A stretch of DNA of 64,000 bases from Centropus unirufus (taxonomy: Eukaryota; Chordata; Aves; Cuculiformes; Centropidae): NCBI GenBank assembly GCA_013397695.1, contig VYZI01000113.1, forward strand, positions 287,829-351,828, read 5' to 3'. Shown piece after piece: positions 28,672 through 41,000 of this stretch (position 1 is the stretch's first letter; each line of letters opens with the position of its first letter). A program made the translations under genes and the position numbers. Below the pieces are notes generated by a model, which did no database searches, was not told where the DNA came from, and saw only the letters and a list, made by a program, of their open reading frames with translations.

Positions 28672-28717
28672 TGCTAATTAAACCTATGAAATTGCCTGCT
28701 AATTAATCTTGTAAACA
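28672..28717 (+). promoter_or_regulatory. Repeated tgctaattaa just upstream of the 28733 exon
   Basis: The ten-mer tgctaattaa occurs at 28672-28681 and again at 28697-28706, 25 bases apart, followed by gtaaaca at 28711-28717. The core TAATTA is a homeodomain-type site and gtaaaca a forkhead-type site. Because the copies sit 26-60 bases before the acceptor, ctaat may instead serve as branch-point sequence. The function is inference only. Confidence 0.3.
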
Positions 28718-28732
28718 CTATATCTTTTGCAG

Positions 28733-28899
28733 AGGTAGTTCTGCTGAGTCTGCCTGAAGATCAAAAAGTAAGCACCACTGCAGCAACAGTGGGACAAAGT
28801 GCGGTCTTAAGCTGTGCAATCCAGGGTACTCTCAGACCTCCCATCATCTGGAAGAGGAACAATGTCATTCTGAATAGCTTAGACTTGGAAGATATCAAT
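28733..28899 (+). CDS. FSTL5: FSTL5 exon: first half of Ig-like domain 1
   Basis: This exon encodes the linker after the EF-hand region and the N-terminal half of the first Ig-like domain of follistatin-like 5, a secreted glycoprotein of the SPARC/follistatin family. The translation contains LSLPEDQK, then GQSAVLSCAIQG with the first domain cysteine, then PPIIWKRNN with the core tryptophan. It ends DLEDIN. This agrees almost residue for residue with vertebrate FSTL5 as I remember it. The acceptor is ttttgcag and the donor is gtaagt after an AAT codon (phase 0). Two AG dinucleotides lie two bases apart (28731-28734). I chose the first, which needs a C from the previous exon to make Gln and gives a phase-1 start, as expected at an Ig domain edge. 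Using the second would start the exon at 28735 in phase 0. FSTL4 is the nearest paralogue, but the wording fits FSTL5 better. Confidence 0.95.
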
Positions 28900-29193
28900 G
28901 TAAGTAAGAGAAAGGTATATTTCACAGATTATTATAAAAAAATCATAAAGAATAAAAAAAGGGATATTAAGAAGCTCCATACTCCTTATGTTTCAAAGAA
29001 AAGAAATGGAAATTATATGCCTGCAAAACTTTGTCTATTTTTATTTTGCTGTGTATTCAAACCTATGTTGTCAATTGTAGAGAAAACATGTTTTCCAGAT
29101 AAATATTTAAAAGAATAAATATAGCAATAAAAGCAGATAAAGATAAAATTGCGAACTAAAATACAGTCAACAACATATATTCAGGATTATTCA

Positions 29194-29236
29194 GTCTCCA
29201 AACATCTAAAAGAATGTCTCCAAACATCTAAAAAGA
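29194..29236. repeat. Two-copy direct repeat, period 22
   Basis: The sequence gtctccaaacatctaaaaga at 29194-29213 is repeated from 29216 with one extra A. It is a simple local duplication in intron. Confidence 0.9.
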
Positions 29237-29429
29237 AACGTGTTAAATGGTAACTTTAAGAAATGCATAATGGCTCAGTATGTACAGGACATAATAATAA
29301 CCTTATCATCTAGTAATTCAATAAAAATGCATTTTTTTCCAAATAAGCATTTTACTACAAAATTGGTTCTTTTGTTCCCTCCTCCAAATATTCAGCAGTG
29401 TATATAGACAAACTTGAAGATGAAAAAAA

Positions 29430-29980
29430 AAAGTACAGGGGGTGGAAGGGCAGGTAGCCTTGGAGGAATACACAGAAACTGTCAGAGTTGCCAGGGATCA
29501 GATTATGAAATGTAAAGCCCTAAAAGAATTAAATCTGGCTAAGGACGTTAAGGGTAACAAGAAAAACTTCTATAGGTACGTCAGTGATAAAAGGGAAGAC
29601 TAGGGAGAATGTGAGCCTTCTACAGAAAGAAACAGGAGACTTGGTTTCCTTTTCTTTCAGTACTTAGAGGGGTTCGACAGGAAACTTGGGAAGGAACTCC
29701 TTATCAGAAAGGGTAGTGATAGGATGAGGGGTAATGTTTTTAAGCTGGAAGAAGGTAGATTTTGGTTATATATTAAGACGAAATGTTTCACTGTGATGGC
29801 GATGGAACAGTGGAACAGTGCCCAGAGAAGCCATGGAGATATTAAAGGCCAAGCTGGATGAGGCTTTGAGCAGTTTGATCTAGTAGAAGTTGTCCCTGTC
29901 CATGGTAGGGGTATTGGAAGGGGATGATCTTTCAGTTCCTTTCCAACCCAAACCATTTTATGGTTCTTTGAATATATGAT
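29430..29980 (+). mobile_element. CR1 LINE with large internal deletion
   Basis: The first 200 bases match the segment of CR1 ORF2 between the endonuclease and the RT, with caagaaaaacttctataggt and a following serine-rich coding pattern. At about 29.65-29.67 kb the sequence jumps to the 3' end of the element: gataggatgaggggtaatg, a degraded ORF2 terminus, then tcctttccaacccaaaccat and a tail like tatggttctttgaa. The whole RT domain is missing. The 3' tail (caacccaaaccat) differs from the copies at 1.6, 18 and 63 kb, so it is another subfamily. Confidence 0.9.
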
Positions 29981-30959
29981 TCTTGGAGAATCACCGGTGA
30001 ATATTAGTTTATTTTAGAAATCTTTTGCTATCAAGGCAAATAGTTGCCGCCTGACTGTCATGTTTTCAAAAGATGGTGCAAAATAGAATATTAGAAACAT
30101 CTATATAGAACATTAGAAACATTGCATCTTTTGTCAGAACTCTAAAAATAATCTTTCAGCCGTAATTTGTTTGCTTGAGTGTATGCTTACTTTTGCCATT
30201 AAGCAAAGTTATAAATGTTATAAAAAGTTGTAAATTACAAACCTTTAAACTGGGAGTTGTTCTTACTTTCTTACTCAAGGGAGTCCAAAATTGCTTGAAC
30301 TGTTCAGTGTATATAATATCACCCCTATAAAATATCTAGTTTCTTTATTTCATTTTCTTAATAATGCTTTTATTTCTAGGGTGACAATTGTATTCACCCA
30401 TTACCTTTCTTTGTTTAATGTTTTTACATAATTCTGTTTTAAAACTTAGCTTCCTCACAGTGTTTCTTTGTATAATAAGGGGCAGTTTCAAAGCTCATAT
30501 TGTTTGAAAGGAAGATTTAAGTCACTTAAGAAGCTTAGGATAAAACCAGCAGCCACTGAAAAGTTGTCAGTTTAATTATTGCTCTTCTTTGTTTGATATT
30601 AATTGTATGACTGATTCTCAAAAGTGTCTTGGCAATGGTCACACGTTCCTTTCCATAATATTTGTTAGCTTTCTGGAAATATTCATGATGCTCATGAATG
30701 AAGGTATGGAGTTCTTGCTAATCACTTCTAAGTATAGCACATGGTACAAGGTGTAGACAGAAACACGAATATGCATCTGGAAACAGAAATACCTGAAAAT
30801 GATGAATGGGAATAATGAAGTCAACAGGTAATTTTTAAACTGAATGATTCAGTTAGCTCTGTTTACAAATGTGAAAAGGGCAAATGTTTTCAAAGCTTAA
30901 TATATGCTTTTTGAGTATGAAGAAAAAGAAAACAAAAACCAAAGCTAAAATGAGGAAAA

Positions 30960-31733
30960 TTCGTGTGCAGGTAACCCATGTGGTAGTGATGGCCGCAGGG
31001 CTGGCCTTTGAGGGAAGAGGCCAGGAGCTGCCCTATGCCAGAAAAAGTCAGTTGCAGCTGGTTCTAATAGATACATCATGGGGCACAGATGAGGCCCTCA
31101 GCGCACTCATGACACTTCTGGGAAAACATTCAAAATAGGGCATAAAACACCAGAGAGAGAGGAGTAGAGAACAAAATGACTTAAAAATGGCAGAGGAACT
31201 TCCAAGGCTGGAGGAGCAGGACGTGCTCCACGGTGAAGCACATATCCACAGTAGCCACACTAGAGTAGGTTTATCTTGAAGATCTTCAGCCATGAAGAGG
31301 CCTAGTTGGAGCACACAAAAACTAAGAGGAGAAAGGAGATGCAAAACTGCTGTATGCTGACTCTACCCCTCCCACCTTTGCACCACTTGGACAGATGGCA
31401 AAGGAGCTGGGAATGAGGAGTGAAATTGAGCCTGGGAAAGTAGAGAAGGAAAGCTATTGTTTTAATAGTGTATGCTTCTTTGTTTTGTACCACCAAATTA
31501 GTAATTGCCCTTTTATTTTGGGTGGCAATACGTTAAGCTAGATTTCCCGAGGTCAAGTCTGTTTCGCCTACTATGGTAACTAGTAATCAATCTCACTGTC
31601 TTTATCTCAGTCCACAAGCTTTTTCGTTCACGTTCCTCATATTCCCCACCACCTCATGCTGGGGAAGTAGTGGAAGGGGAATGAGTAATAGAACAACTGG
31701 ATGGGAGTTTGATTATTAGCCAAGGCCAACCTG
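30960..31733 (+). mobile_element. Old ERVL-like solo LTR
   Basis: The block is less AT-rich than its surroundings. Its second half follows the order I know from avian ERVL-type LTRs: a ggagtgaaattgagcctggg segment, a T-rich stretch with a gtaattgcc-like motif, tttcccgaggtcaagtctgt, an actagt-containing segment, tgtctttatctcagtccaca, and a closing part like ttattagccaaggccaacc. The first half (about 30.96-31.33 kb) is assigned by position only. No internal retroviral genes were recognised on either side, which fits a solo LTR left by recombination. Exact ends and target-site duplications were not resolved. Confidence 0.65.
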
Positions 31734-31739
31734 GAAGAA

Positions 31740-32040
31740 TTCTGAAGTAGTTATCACAGCTGGAAGACTGACTTATATGGAATTTTTGAAGACTCCTGGG
31801 ATGGTCAATTTGAAGTCTGATCGCAGTGGTGATCAGACATTCACAACAAAGTTGAAATTGCTAGAATTGGCCAGATTTAATGTGCAACTGTGTACCAGAT
31901 TTACAGCCCACAAACAAAAAGAAAGGTCTGCAAAGTGTAACCCGAGTGCCAGGGTGATGTCTGTATGTGCGGGTGCAGTAAGAACTGTAGAAGGAGTAAA
32001 TGCTTCCAGTGACAGGAGCATGTAATTCTGAAGATGATTG
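31740..32040 (+). other. Unexplained block after the LTR, with an 82-codon open frame
   Basis: Just downstream of the LTR, about 300 bases are less AT-rich than the flanks. They contain an open frame at 31777-32025 (begins MEFLKTPGMVNL, includes a basic HKQKERSAK stretch, ends DRSM). I do not recognise the product. It could be a relic of retroviral leader sequence, part of another repeat, or chance. No primer-binding site was identified next to the LTR. Confidence 0.3.
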
Positions 32041-35000
32041 TATGTATTGTTTAATTGTTAGCTTAAGAAAATTGTAAACAAACTGGAATGCTTTGAAGTC
32101 TTTTTAAGCAAAAAGTGTTTTGTAGAATAATCCTTTAATACTAGTTTCGCTATGATTTAAATATAGAAAAAGAAAGACAGATCCAATATCCATGGAGGAA
32201 GGCTCTAAAATCAATATCACTCAAATATATATAGGTTATAGTCATTAAATATGTGTTTGTACATAAACTACCAAAGGGTGGAAAAGAGTTAATGGTCTCT
32301 CTATTAAAAAAAAGAAAAAGAATGAGCAAAAGACATTGAGTTAAATAGTACCCAGAGTATTCTCTTAGCTTCAAAATTTTTTACGTTTCACTTTTTGCAC
32401 TGATTTGGTACCCCAAGATTTATTTCTTTACCTTTCCCTGCTTTGTTTCTATTTTTTTCTTTGTCATTTCTTTGGTCATTCCATACCATTCTGGACCTTG
32501 TTCACCATTTATTCCCTGTTTTGTTCTTACAGTTTCACATTCACTTAAAGGTTGTTATGTAGCCATAATCTATTATCCATTCAGGCAATGTAATAAAAAT
32601 AAAACCTTTGGGAAAAGAAAAGTAATTGGACAAAAGAGAGTGGTATTTTATGTTTCACTTCGCAAAATGAATTTAGTGCTTAAATAAATATTAACTTCAA
32701 AGGAATAAATACAGAAGGAAACAGTGTGCTCCACTTTATGTCACAATTTAACCACCAAAGAACATATTGTATTTGTTCAGGCGATTTTGAACATTCATAC
32801 CCCCTAAATCCTTGTATAATTTAAGATGTCCCCAGAGGCAATGTGTTCTAGGCTTTAGTATGCTATGTATACTATAAACCACGGTCATGCTTGCCTAACT
32901 CTGGAAATGGTTAGTTTACTGTTATACAAGAACCACAAACATGTATCTCAAGTCTAATAATACTGTGTAAATGGTGGTACACTTTCTGAAAAAAAAAAAC
33001 CAAAACAAAAGTGACAAGAACTGAAAAAATTTTGACTGTTGAATTTCTACGCTGTTGAAAAATAGTCTACTCTTCTACTGAAAGTATATAGGATACATAT
33101 ATAAGGCTATCAACTATGGAGTGACTAAGAGCCAGTTTTAAAGAAAGAATATTAGATGCTCTAATACCTTTTAAAAAATGTTAAGAAATAGTATTTGACT
33201 TTCAAAGGATAAAAATTTTATTTAAGTAATGCATTTAAAAAATTATAAAATAACTTATAGAATGCTATCAAATGTTTAGTTAGATATTAATAATATTACT
33301 GGTAATATACATCCTTAGTCCTTAGAAGTCCTTAATACTCCCAAGCTCTCTTATTATAGTTACAGTTACTATTTCTGGAAGCACTGCAACATGCTACTGA
33401 TATTTCTCTTATTGAAACCTATGGGAGTTAGGGATAATCAGCATCCATCTGAATGAAACCAAGAAAAAATACATGTCTCTGAAAAATTTGATATCACAGG
33501 ATACGTTGCTGATATTTTAGTGCAGCTCTAGAAGGGTGCTTTTTTCCCCCTGCTGTTATCAAACATCTGAAATTTCTTTCCCATCTTTCTACTTATCTCT
33601 TTCAATATGTTTCATCTAACCTATTCTTCATCACAAAAAATAATTCTCACTCATGGAAATTTTAAAAATAGCAGATTTTTTTTCCCTAATGAAATACATA
33701 TTACTTTTTTAAATAGTCGTTCATTTATGTTTTAAACAGTTTTTTATATCTACTTACTTTATTCTTGCTCTGACCTTTCCCTCAGTTTTGCCTTCAGCTT
33801 CTTCCCTACACCTGTTACATTACACTTTTCTAACAAGACATCTGCTGTCTATTCTTACATTTACATCTACTTAATTAATTTATCCACATGTAAAGTTTAA
33901 CATCTTCTAATGTAATTACATTAGTAACTTTTTAAAAGAGTGTAGTTCAACTTTTGAAAAAAACTGTGTCTTTCTTTAGGCTAAATTCATGAGAAGCATG
34001 CAATATTTCCATTTTAGGGTTTTTGATGTTGCATATAGATTATCTTTCTCTTAAAACTTCTCATTTGTTCATCTTGTTAAAATTAATTTACAGATTAGAA
34101 CTTCTGCTTTTTTGGTATCATTCCAGAGTCTGCATTTTCTTATTGATTAGTATATTCTGCTATATGCCCCCCTGCCCTAACGATAAAACCCCAAACCCAC
34201 AAACCACCAAAACACAATCTAAAATACTATAATACAGATGCCAATAAAAGCTAATATCCTCTGAAAGAACAAGCTCCTTCAGATTATTGAGAGTTCTGCT
34301 TAGCAATTAATGGCAGAAATTCTTTTAGATTGTTCGAAATGCTAAGCATTTTTCCTAGAAAGGACTCATGATGTCAACCCTCTTGTTTTCCTTCCAACTT
34401 CTTATCCTTTTTTCCCTTTTTTGTGTTCTTAAGAAAATTCTCAAGAGGACTTCATGAATTATTCTCTTTCACATTGTCTTCTCCCATGGGATAGTATGGA
34501 CCTACATACAAACTTCTCTTTATGCATGCTTAAATTGTTCTTTAAGGTAATGGTCATAAATATACATGCCCTGCCTGCCAATAATTTATTTTTTTTTTTG
34601 TTTTGTATTTATGACAGAATCCCAAGTGAGCCAGAAATGTCAGGGAACTATGCCTAAATATTATTTTATTTTTTTAGGATATAGACTAGAGGGCTTATAT
34701 TTAAACAGATTTCTTTCTCCAGTGTCCTAAAAGAGTGATTGCCTGATTCCACGGCTACTGCTTCTTGCAGAGCCAAGTCCCTTGTCTTGCACTGCTTATG
34801 TTTCTGTCCTCTAGAGCTGTTTCTGCTAATCATATCCAAGATAGCTGAGACTTAGTCTTTTTGGGTTTATTTTTCAGAAGATAAAAATGAAAGGTCTTAT
34901 GACAGCGAAAGGTGGCAATATAACATGTACATCTATCCCTTTGCCATGAAAGTATCCTTGAAAATAGCCCCAGACAAGCCATGTTAAATTACCTGGAAGG

Positions 35001-38000
35001 CAGCACTAGGAATTTTTTTACATCTACAGATAGAAACTGTTAATAAAATAAAAGGGATGCTATATTTCTGAAATGACTGGTTCTTCCAAACCAATTACTT
35101 ATCACAGCACATTAAACATATCTTTAGAAGAGTAGCTGAAATGATAGTTCTGTACTCCGGTCTTCACTGTGAGCTGAAATATATGAATACCAAACGTGTT
35201 CAAAACATTTGTTACTCAAGTTCTCCAAAGACATATTTTCGTGTACATTGTAGCTGATTCTGTCTAGCCTCATTGGAAATTTCAGAATACTACAGTGATG
35301 CTTTTTTTTTTTTTTCAGAAATTTCTAAGAGTAAACTCAGAATATAAAGGCAGTAAATACAAACTTATTTTATTATTGTTGGTAGTTTACAATGTATTTA
35401 TATCCCTGTTCAATTTTTAAATTGTAGCAAATACTAATTAGCAGATTCTGTAGAAATATGGAAACACTTTAAGCAAGGTGCAGTGCTAGCAATTTCATTT
35501 ATATTCATGTTTTCCTCTCAGCAAGCTGTCTTTTAGATATATCTTTATTCTTTGACAGTATTATTCAGTTAAACATTGTTTATTATTGTGCTACTACTGT
35601 AATAACCTGTGCTCCTTTTATCAGACACCAGAATTTTTATCACACTTTTTCACTCTTGCTCATCTTCCCTGTACTTTAACATTAGTGGAAAGCTGATTTG
35701 ATCTATTGTGTTATAAGCTTCAGAATTTTTGTAAGCATCGTTCTCTACTATCATAGCATCTTTCTTCCTCAACCCTTTCTTTTCAGAGAAAATTCACTGT
35801 TTTTTCTTTCCTTTACACGTATATAGAGAGATACAGGTTATGTCTACGGTCTTTTTTTTGGCTGATACTAGCAAATTCAGCTTGTGTTAGTAATTTCTGA
35901 TTTTATTTTTATGTACTGTTTTGTATTTTTTTACATATGATTATATATTTTTCTCTGCAGTATACATTTCCTCAGCTAGGTGAAAAACATCATTTCAGTA
36001 GGCTTTTATTAACAGTTACATATTTTTCCAGCTCTTCCATGTAATTTTGTGGTACTTCTGCTGTCCTACTAGACTTAGCTTTCCACAGCTTTGATAGAAT
36101 TTTGTGAAAGAGTTTTATGGGATGCAAAATGAATGCTGAGCTTCTCAGGTTATTCTTTTAGAAAAGAACTCTCAAAAGAGCAATCTGGACCAGGCTAGAG
36201 ATAGCAGGAAAGGTCAGTTCTTCTTAAAAGCATGAGAAATAGGGCTTGTTAATAATAGCTTTTTGTGGCTCAAAGCCCTGACTTCCAAATAATCTCTATA
36301 ATACATTAAATAGAAAGGCTGTATCACTAGTAGCAGAAGTGCTTTGATATCCAAAAGTCTGTTTCACTGAACAGAAAGACACAGTTGCTTAAACACCAAA
36401 AAAAGAAACTTTTTCTCTTCGTCCCTCGCAAATATCTGAGGAGGAAGTATTAAGATAGGTAGGACATAATTACCTCTTGGGAATTTGACTCAATTGGCAT
36501 TTATAGAATTTAAAAAACTAATGAGGCAATTAAAAAAAATTCATCCAGAAGCGTACCATGTACTAACTCAAAAAGAAAATTGCCACCCACTTGTAAAATA
36601 ATCAGTACCTCTACTTGCAAAAGTGACATAAAGCAAATTACTTATCTAGATCAAGCCTGTTTAATTTGAGAGTTCTGACAGTATTACAACAGAAGACGAC
36701 ATCTGGTATGATTTCAAATGATGACATTTAAGATTTCCCTGAATTAAACTGCTCAGTGATCTACTTACCCATACTCCTAGAACCATACATCATATCGAAA
36801 TTTTATCAGTGGTCTACTTTAGTACAGACTGATTTCTATTTCATCAACCAAAGTTCTGTGCCTTGTGTAAATGTTGTGTAAGTGTAGAATACACTTTCCT
36901 GTGTATTCTCCCTTTCATCATCATTATTATATAGCTATCTTGAAAATCCAGAGCTCCTTCCTCAAAAGCTTGCATTCAGAACTTGCATTCCGATTTGTAT
37001 ATATGTAACCTTTGTATCCATGGTAAAAGTGTTTTCATAATTTATCACGAAGGAGAAAAAATAAGAAAAACTTTTCCTAAATATTGTACAGATTGTGGCA
37101 ATGCCTTTATGTGTCAATACTTCTAATTGTTTCAACTAGCTTTGCATGATTTTCATGTAGGTTTCTACTTCTAGTTTATATCTATGTGGCTAAAATAGTG
37201 AATTTTCACCAGTGCATATTTTACAAGGGTTTCAAAATTTTTATCTGTTTTCATTTACCATGATCAATCATGTGGGAGATACACGTCTTTATCATGAAAA
37301 CCTAGAAACATTGGGAACATTGAGTTCCTTTACTCAATAAAGCAATGGTGCTCGTACTCCACCCATCATCTGGTCATGCTTTGTCTCTTAGCTAAAACAA
37401 AAGTCTTGTGGATAGTCATCTTCTACAGTCTTCTGGCTGTTTTCAGCTGGGTCCCTTCTGCCTTTTGTTATGCTTGCTGTTCTGCCTCCTCTTGACTCAC
37501 TTAGGCAATTTTTACAGTTAATAAGATTGATATAACTATACGTCTTTACACAGTCTTTGGAACATTCTGTGCATTAGTGGTGCATTTTGGTAGCTCACTG
37601 CCTCATCTGGACTGCCATATCTGGAGGTGAAAGCTTCTATTTTTTATTTCCTATGTTCCGAAATATTCTGCCAAGCCCTGGTGGAGAATCCTTTTCAGTC
37701 TTTCTTGCTCTTCACAACATAAATTTTTTTCTTTGAAGCTCACCCCGAGCACCATCTAAGAATTTAGGAGATGTATTCTTCAAAGAAATTTTTAAAAAAA
37801 AAATTTAAAAAGAAATTTAAAAAAGAATGATGCAGTTTTTGCACTGGGGAACAGGTGCATCTAATTCTCCTTTTATGTATGTGCGGCTATGGTAGCACTT
37901 TAAACTCCAATTAGAAGTAGGGAAGTTGAAATAATATTCCTAAGTAAGGCCTAGTTTGGTTTGGTATAAAAAATTATCCTACCCTAGAGTAAGGGAAATT

Positions 38001-41000
38001 CTGGCAAATTTACAAAGGATCACCGAATCTGCATTTTTTTGTTACATTTTTGCAGGAAAAATGACACAGAAGTAGCTGGATTTTTGACAGTTATCCAAAG
38101 TTACTTACTAGATATATTTTCTTCCAGATGATTATTTTTTTCTAATAGAAAAAATAGAGCTATTTACAATAGAATATTGTAATGTTTTCCAGTGTTAGGT
38201 CTTTTTATATAAATATCTAATGAAATGCTTAAAGAAGAAAAAAAAGAAAGCCATGGCTTTTAACCTAAATAAAATTCATTGTACGTTAGTAAAAGAAAAT
38301 ATTCTTGCCCAGTCTCATCTTATGTCGCTTATCTTGTCTGGTTTAAAATCAGATTTATGTGTCTATTTATTCTTAAAACTTTTGATAACAGCAATAGTTA
38401 TGCATTTCATTCAAAACGTTCTATTACTTACATGAGATGAGAATGTATCTTCCTTTGTAAAACATGTACTGCTTCCAGGCAAAAGTCTGTTTTTGCAGAC
38501 CTGTTTTATTTAATGAGAAATAAAACGGACTTGATAAACTCTGGCACAATAATATCAGGGCCATATCAATTTTTCGCACAGCGTATTTTAAATTTTATAC
38601 AGTAATTTGGCAAATCTTGGTGATTCTATGAGTTTCCTAATATTGTTACTTGTAGTTGATGAAAGATGACTGAAATCCCATTTCATCTTCATATTTTTAA
38701 CAGGATAGACATTATTTTTTAATAGAAGACCAGAAATTAATTCATGAAGAAGATCTTGAAGTTTACATTGTGAGTGTCAAAAAAATTAATATTTAAATTG
38801 TAGTTAAAGGAGAGCAGGGGAGGGGAAATGCCTTTCCTCCCAGTATTTTTTACTAAAGGTCTCTTTCTGACATGAATTCTATGATCAGTTAGCAACTGTA
38901 GATGATTGGGTTGCATTAGAGTAAAATGTAACAGAAACCATGGGCTAGCTAGGGCAGTAGCAAAAGAACTTCCATGCATTTCAGTCTTGCAAAGTAACAG
39001 TGTACTGTATATAAGAAAAATTATTTTATGTTCTTTCAGTAATGCAGTTACATAGAGTGACGATAACATAGAAGCTTTCCAATGAACAATGCTGTTCCAT
39101 TGTATAACATGAAAGCACAGAACAAAAGTGAAAAAGGGTATAGTATATGTAGCTTTCTCATTCATAAAGGACTTGTACTTCTAATGAATTTTTAGTACAT
39201 TATAGAAAAGAGTAGTTAAAATAACCAAAAAATAAATAAAATGCAACAAGTGCTGTAAACAAAAACTGTAATGACGTCCTGAGAAGCAAAATTTTTTTGG
39301 TAGATCTCATAAGAACTTCAAGTCTGTTAATAAAAAGTTAGCTGTTTTTGCAACAAATGCTTATTATGGTTGTGTTACTTATTGTGATTGGTATATTAGT
39401 AGTAAAATTGACGCAGCCGATGTTACACATAAGAGAACCTGTTAGTCTCAATTCTGTTATAATGCACAGAAAACATATACCTGAATTAGGCACTTGGGGA
39501 GGGGAACAAACAACTTCTTATATAAGAAAAAAAAAAGATAAAAGCTGGAAAACCCAGTATTTTAAGCAACAGAAAGATCCAATAGACCTTTTAAATTTTA
39601 AGCAAAAATGCTTATAGTTATGTGATTGAAAATAAACCATATTCCAATGTAATTGAGAGCACTTGATGTTTTTAGATTCAGAAAAACTTAGGAAGTATTC
39701 AATGACTTATTTGCAATCTTCCTACAAATAAAAAGTGTATGAAGAAAGGAAGTAGAAATGGGGCTGATTTTGCCAAGCTAGTTCCACAATTCTGACCCTA
39801 AATTGAGTCACCTTGAAGCAGAAATTGTTTCGGTACTTCTGGTTCTTTAGGGCCTCTGAGTACTTAGATATTACTTTGAAATATGATCTGATACAATTAA
39901 ACTGCACAGCACACACCTAGTTTCTTTTTGCAGGCCTAGCTAGGAGTGTAATAATAAATACGTCTACAACTAAAGGTGATTTAAAAAATATAAGAACAGC
40001 TTGGAGAAATTGTAATAAACTATGGTAATTAGGTAATTATAATAAATTCATTTCACTGGTTATGATGTTAAATTGAAAAATATGAGAAATGAATGTCAAA
40101 GAGCTTTATCTGATTAAATCTGATTATATAACAATTTGTTTTTTTAAAAAGCAGAAGTTAAATGGTACATGAGTCATCCTGAAGATCTCTGTGAACCTAT
40201 AAAAAATACAGCTGTATCAGAGCATGATGAAATTTCCATTTAAAATGAGGTTTTTTTCTACTTAGCTGGAGATTCTGAATGTCTAAGTAAATTAGCAGTC
40301 ATTATTGCAGATTCATAGCAAGATAGCATGAAGTTACAGAATTTTCTTGGATGTTAAGGTTAGTGATGTTTCATGCCCATCTTCAAGAGCCTGAGTACTT
40401 TGCAAAGCTTTCACTTAATATCTAGCTTCTATCTCCCATATACAAGATTCATATTCTTTTTATAGAACTATGTATAAAATGAAGTTGCTATTCTTATTGA
40501 TGATCTAGGAGGAAGGGGTTTTATGGTGCTTTTCTGTGTGGTTCCTCCAGATTCTTAGGAATCTTGTAAGATTATTAGGGTTCAGAATAGAAAAAAACAG
40601 TGTTTAATCAACTGCTGTAGTTTGAAAAGCACAAAGATACTGCTGGTTTCCATACAAAAATGGATATTATGGTTTATTAGATGTTACAATTTCCTCTTGA
40701 TGTGAAACTGAAGTACTTACTGTATCCAGGAAAATAAAGGAAAATCATTCATCTCTACTTACTTAAGTAGAGACAGTTTATTCCTCTATAACCAGAGAAC
40801 TATTTTTTCCTCAATTTTTCTGAACACAGAGACATTCTGTTTATTAATCTAGTGGATGAGCTTCATGCAGAAAGTCTTATTTTAGGAAGAGATACTAAAG
40901 GGTGATCTCTACATTGACCATTTGTTGTCACCTTTTTCCTTACTGGCAGTAGAGTGATGCTAGCAAGGATACCTTGCTGTGCTGAAGCCTTTGTAAAAAT

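Larger units (their letters stand above)
1..28732 (+). other. FSTL5: FSTL5 upstream intron (partial)
   Basis: This stretch is inferred to be intron because the first recognisable exon begins right after it with a 3' splice site, and no EF-hand or Kazal-type FSTL5 exon could be found in it by eye. It is AT-rich and its open frames are short and unlike known proteins. It holds CR1 fragments near 1.6, 8.3, 11.5-11.9, 17.8-18.5 and 23.2-23.8 kb, short tandem repeats near 2.5, 16.5 and 19.9 kb, and a palindrome plus assembly gap at 22.4-22.6 kb. I saw nothing recognisable in the rest. A very diverged or very small exon could have been missed. Confidence 0.7.

Noticed and set aside
1..28732. Searched for the EF-hand exon that should precede the Ig domains
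   Set aside because: No D-x-D-x-N-G calcium-binding loop in a plausible exon was found by eye. It probably lies upstream of the window.
28789..29118. Open frame starting with GTG inside the Ig1 exon
   Set aside because: The start is internal to a spliced exon, and everything after 28899 is intron with Lys-rich translation unlike an Ig fold.
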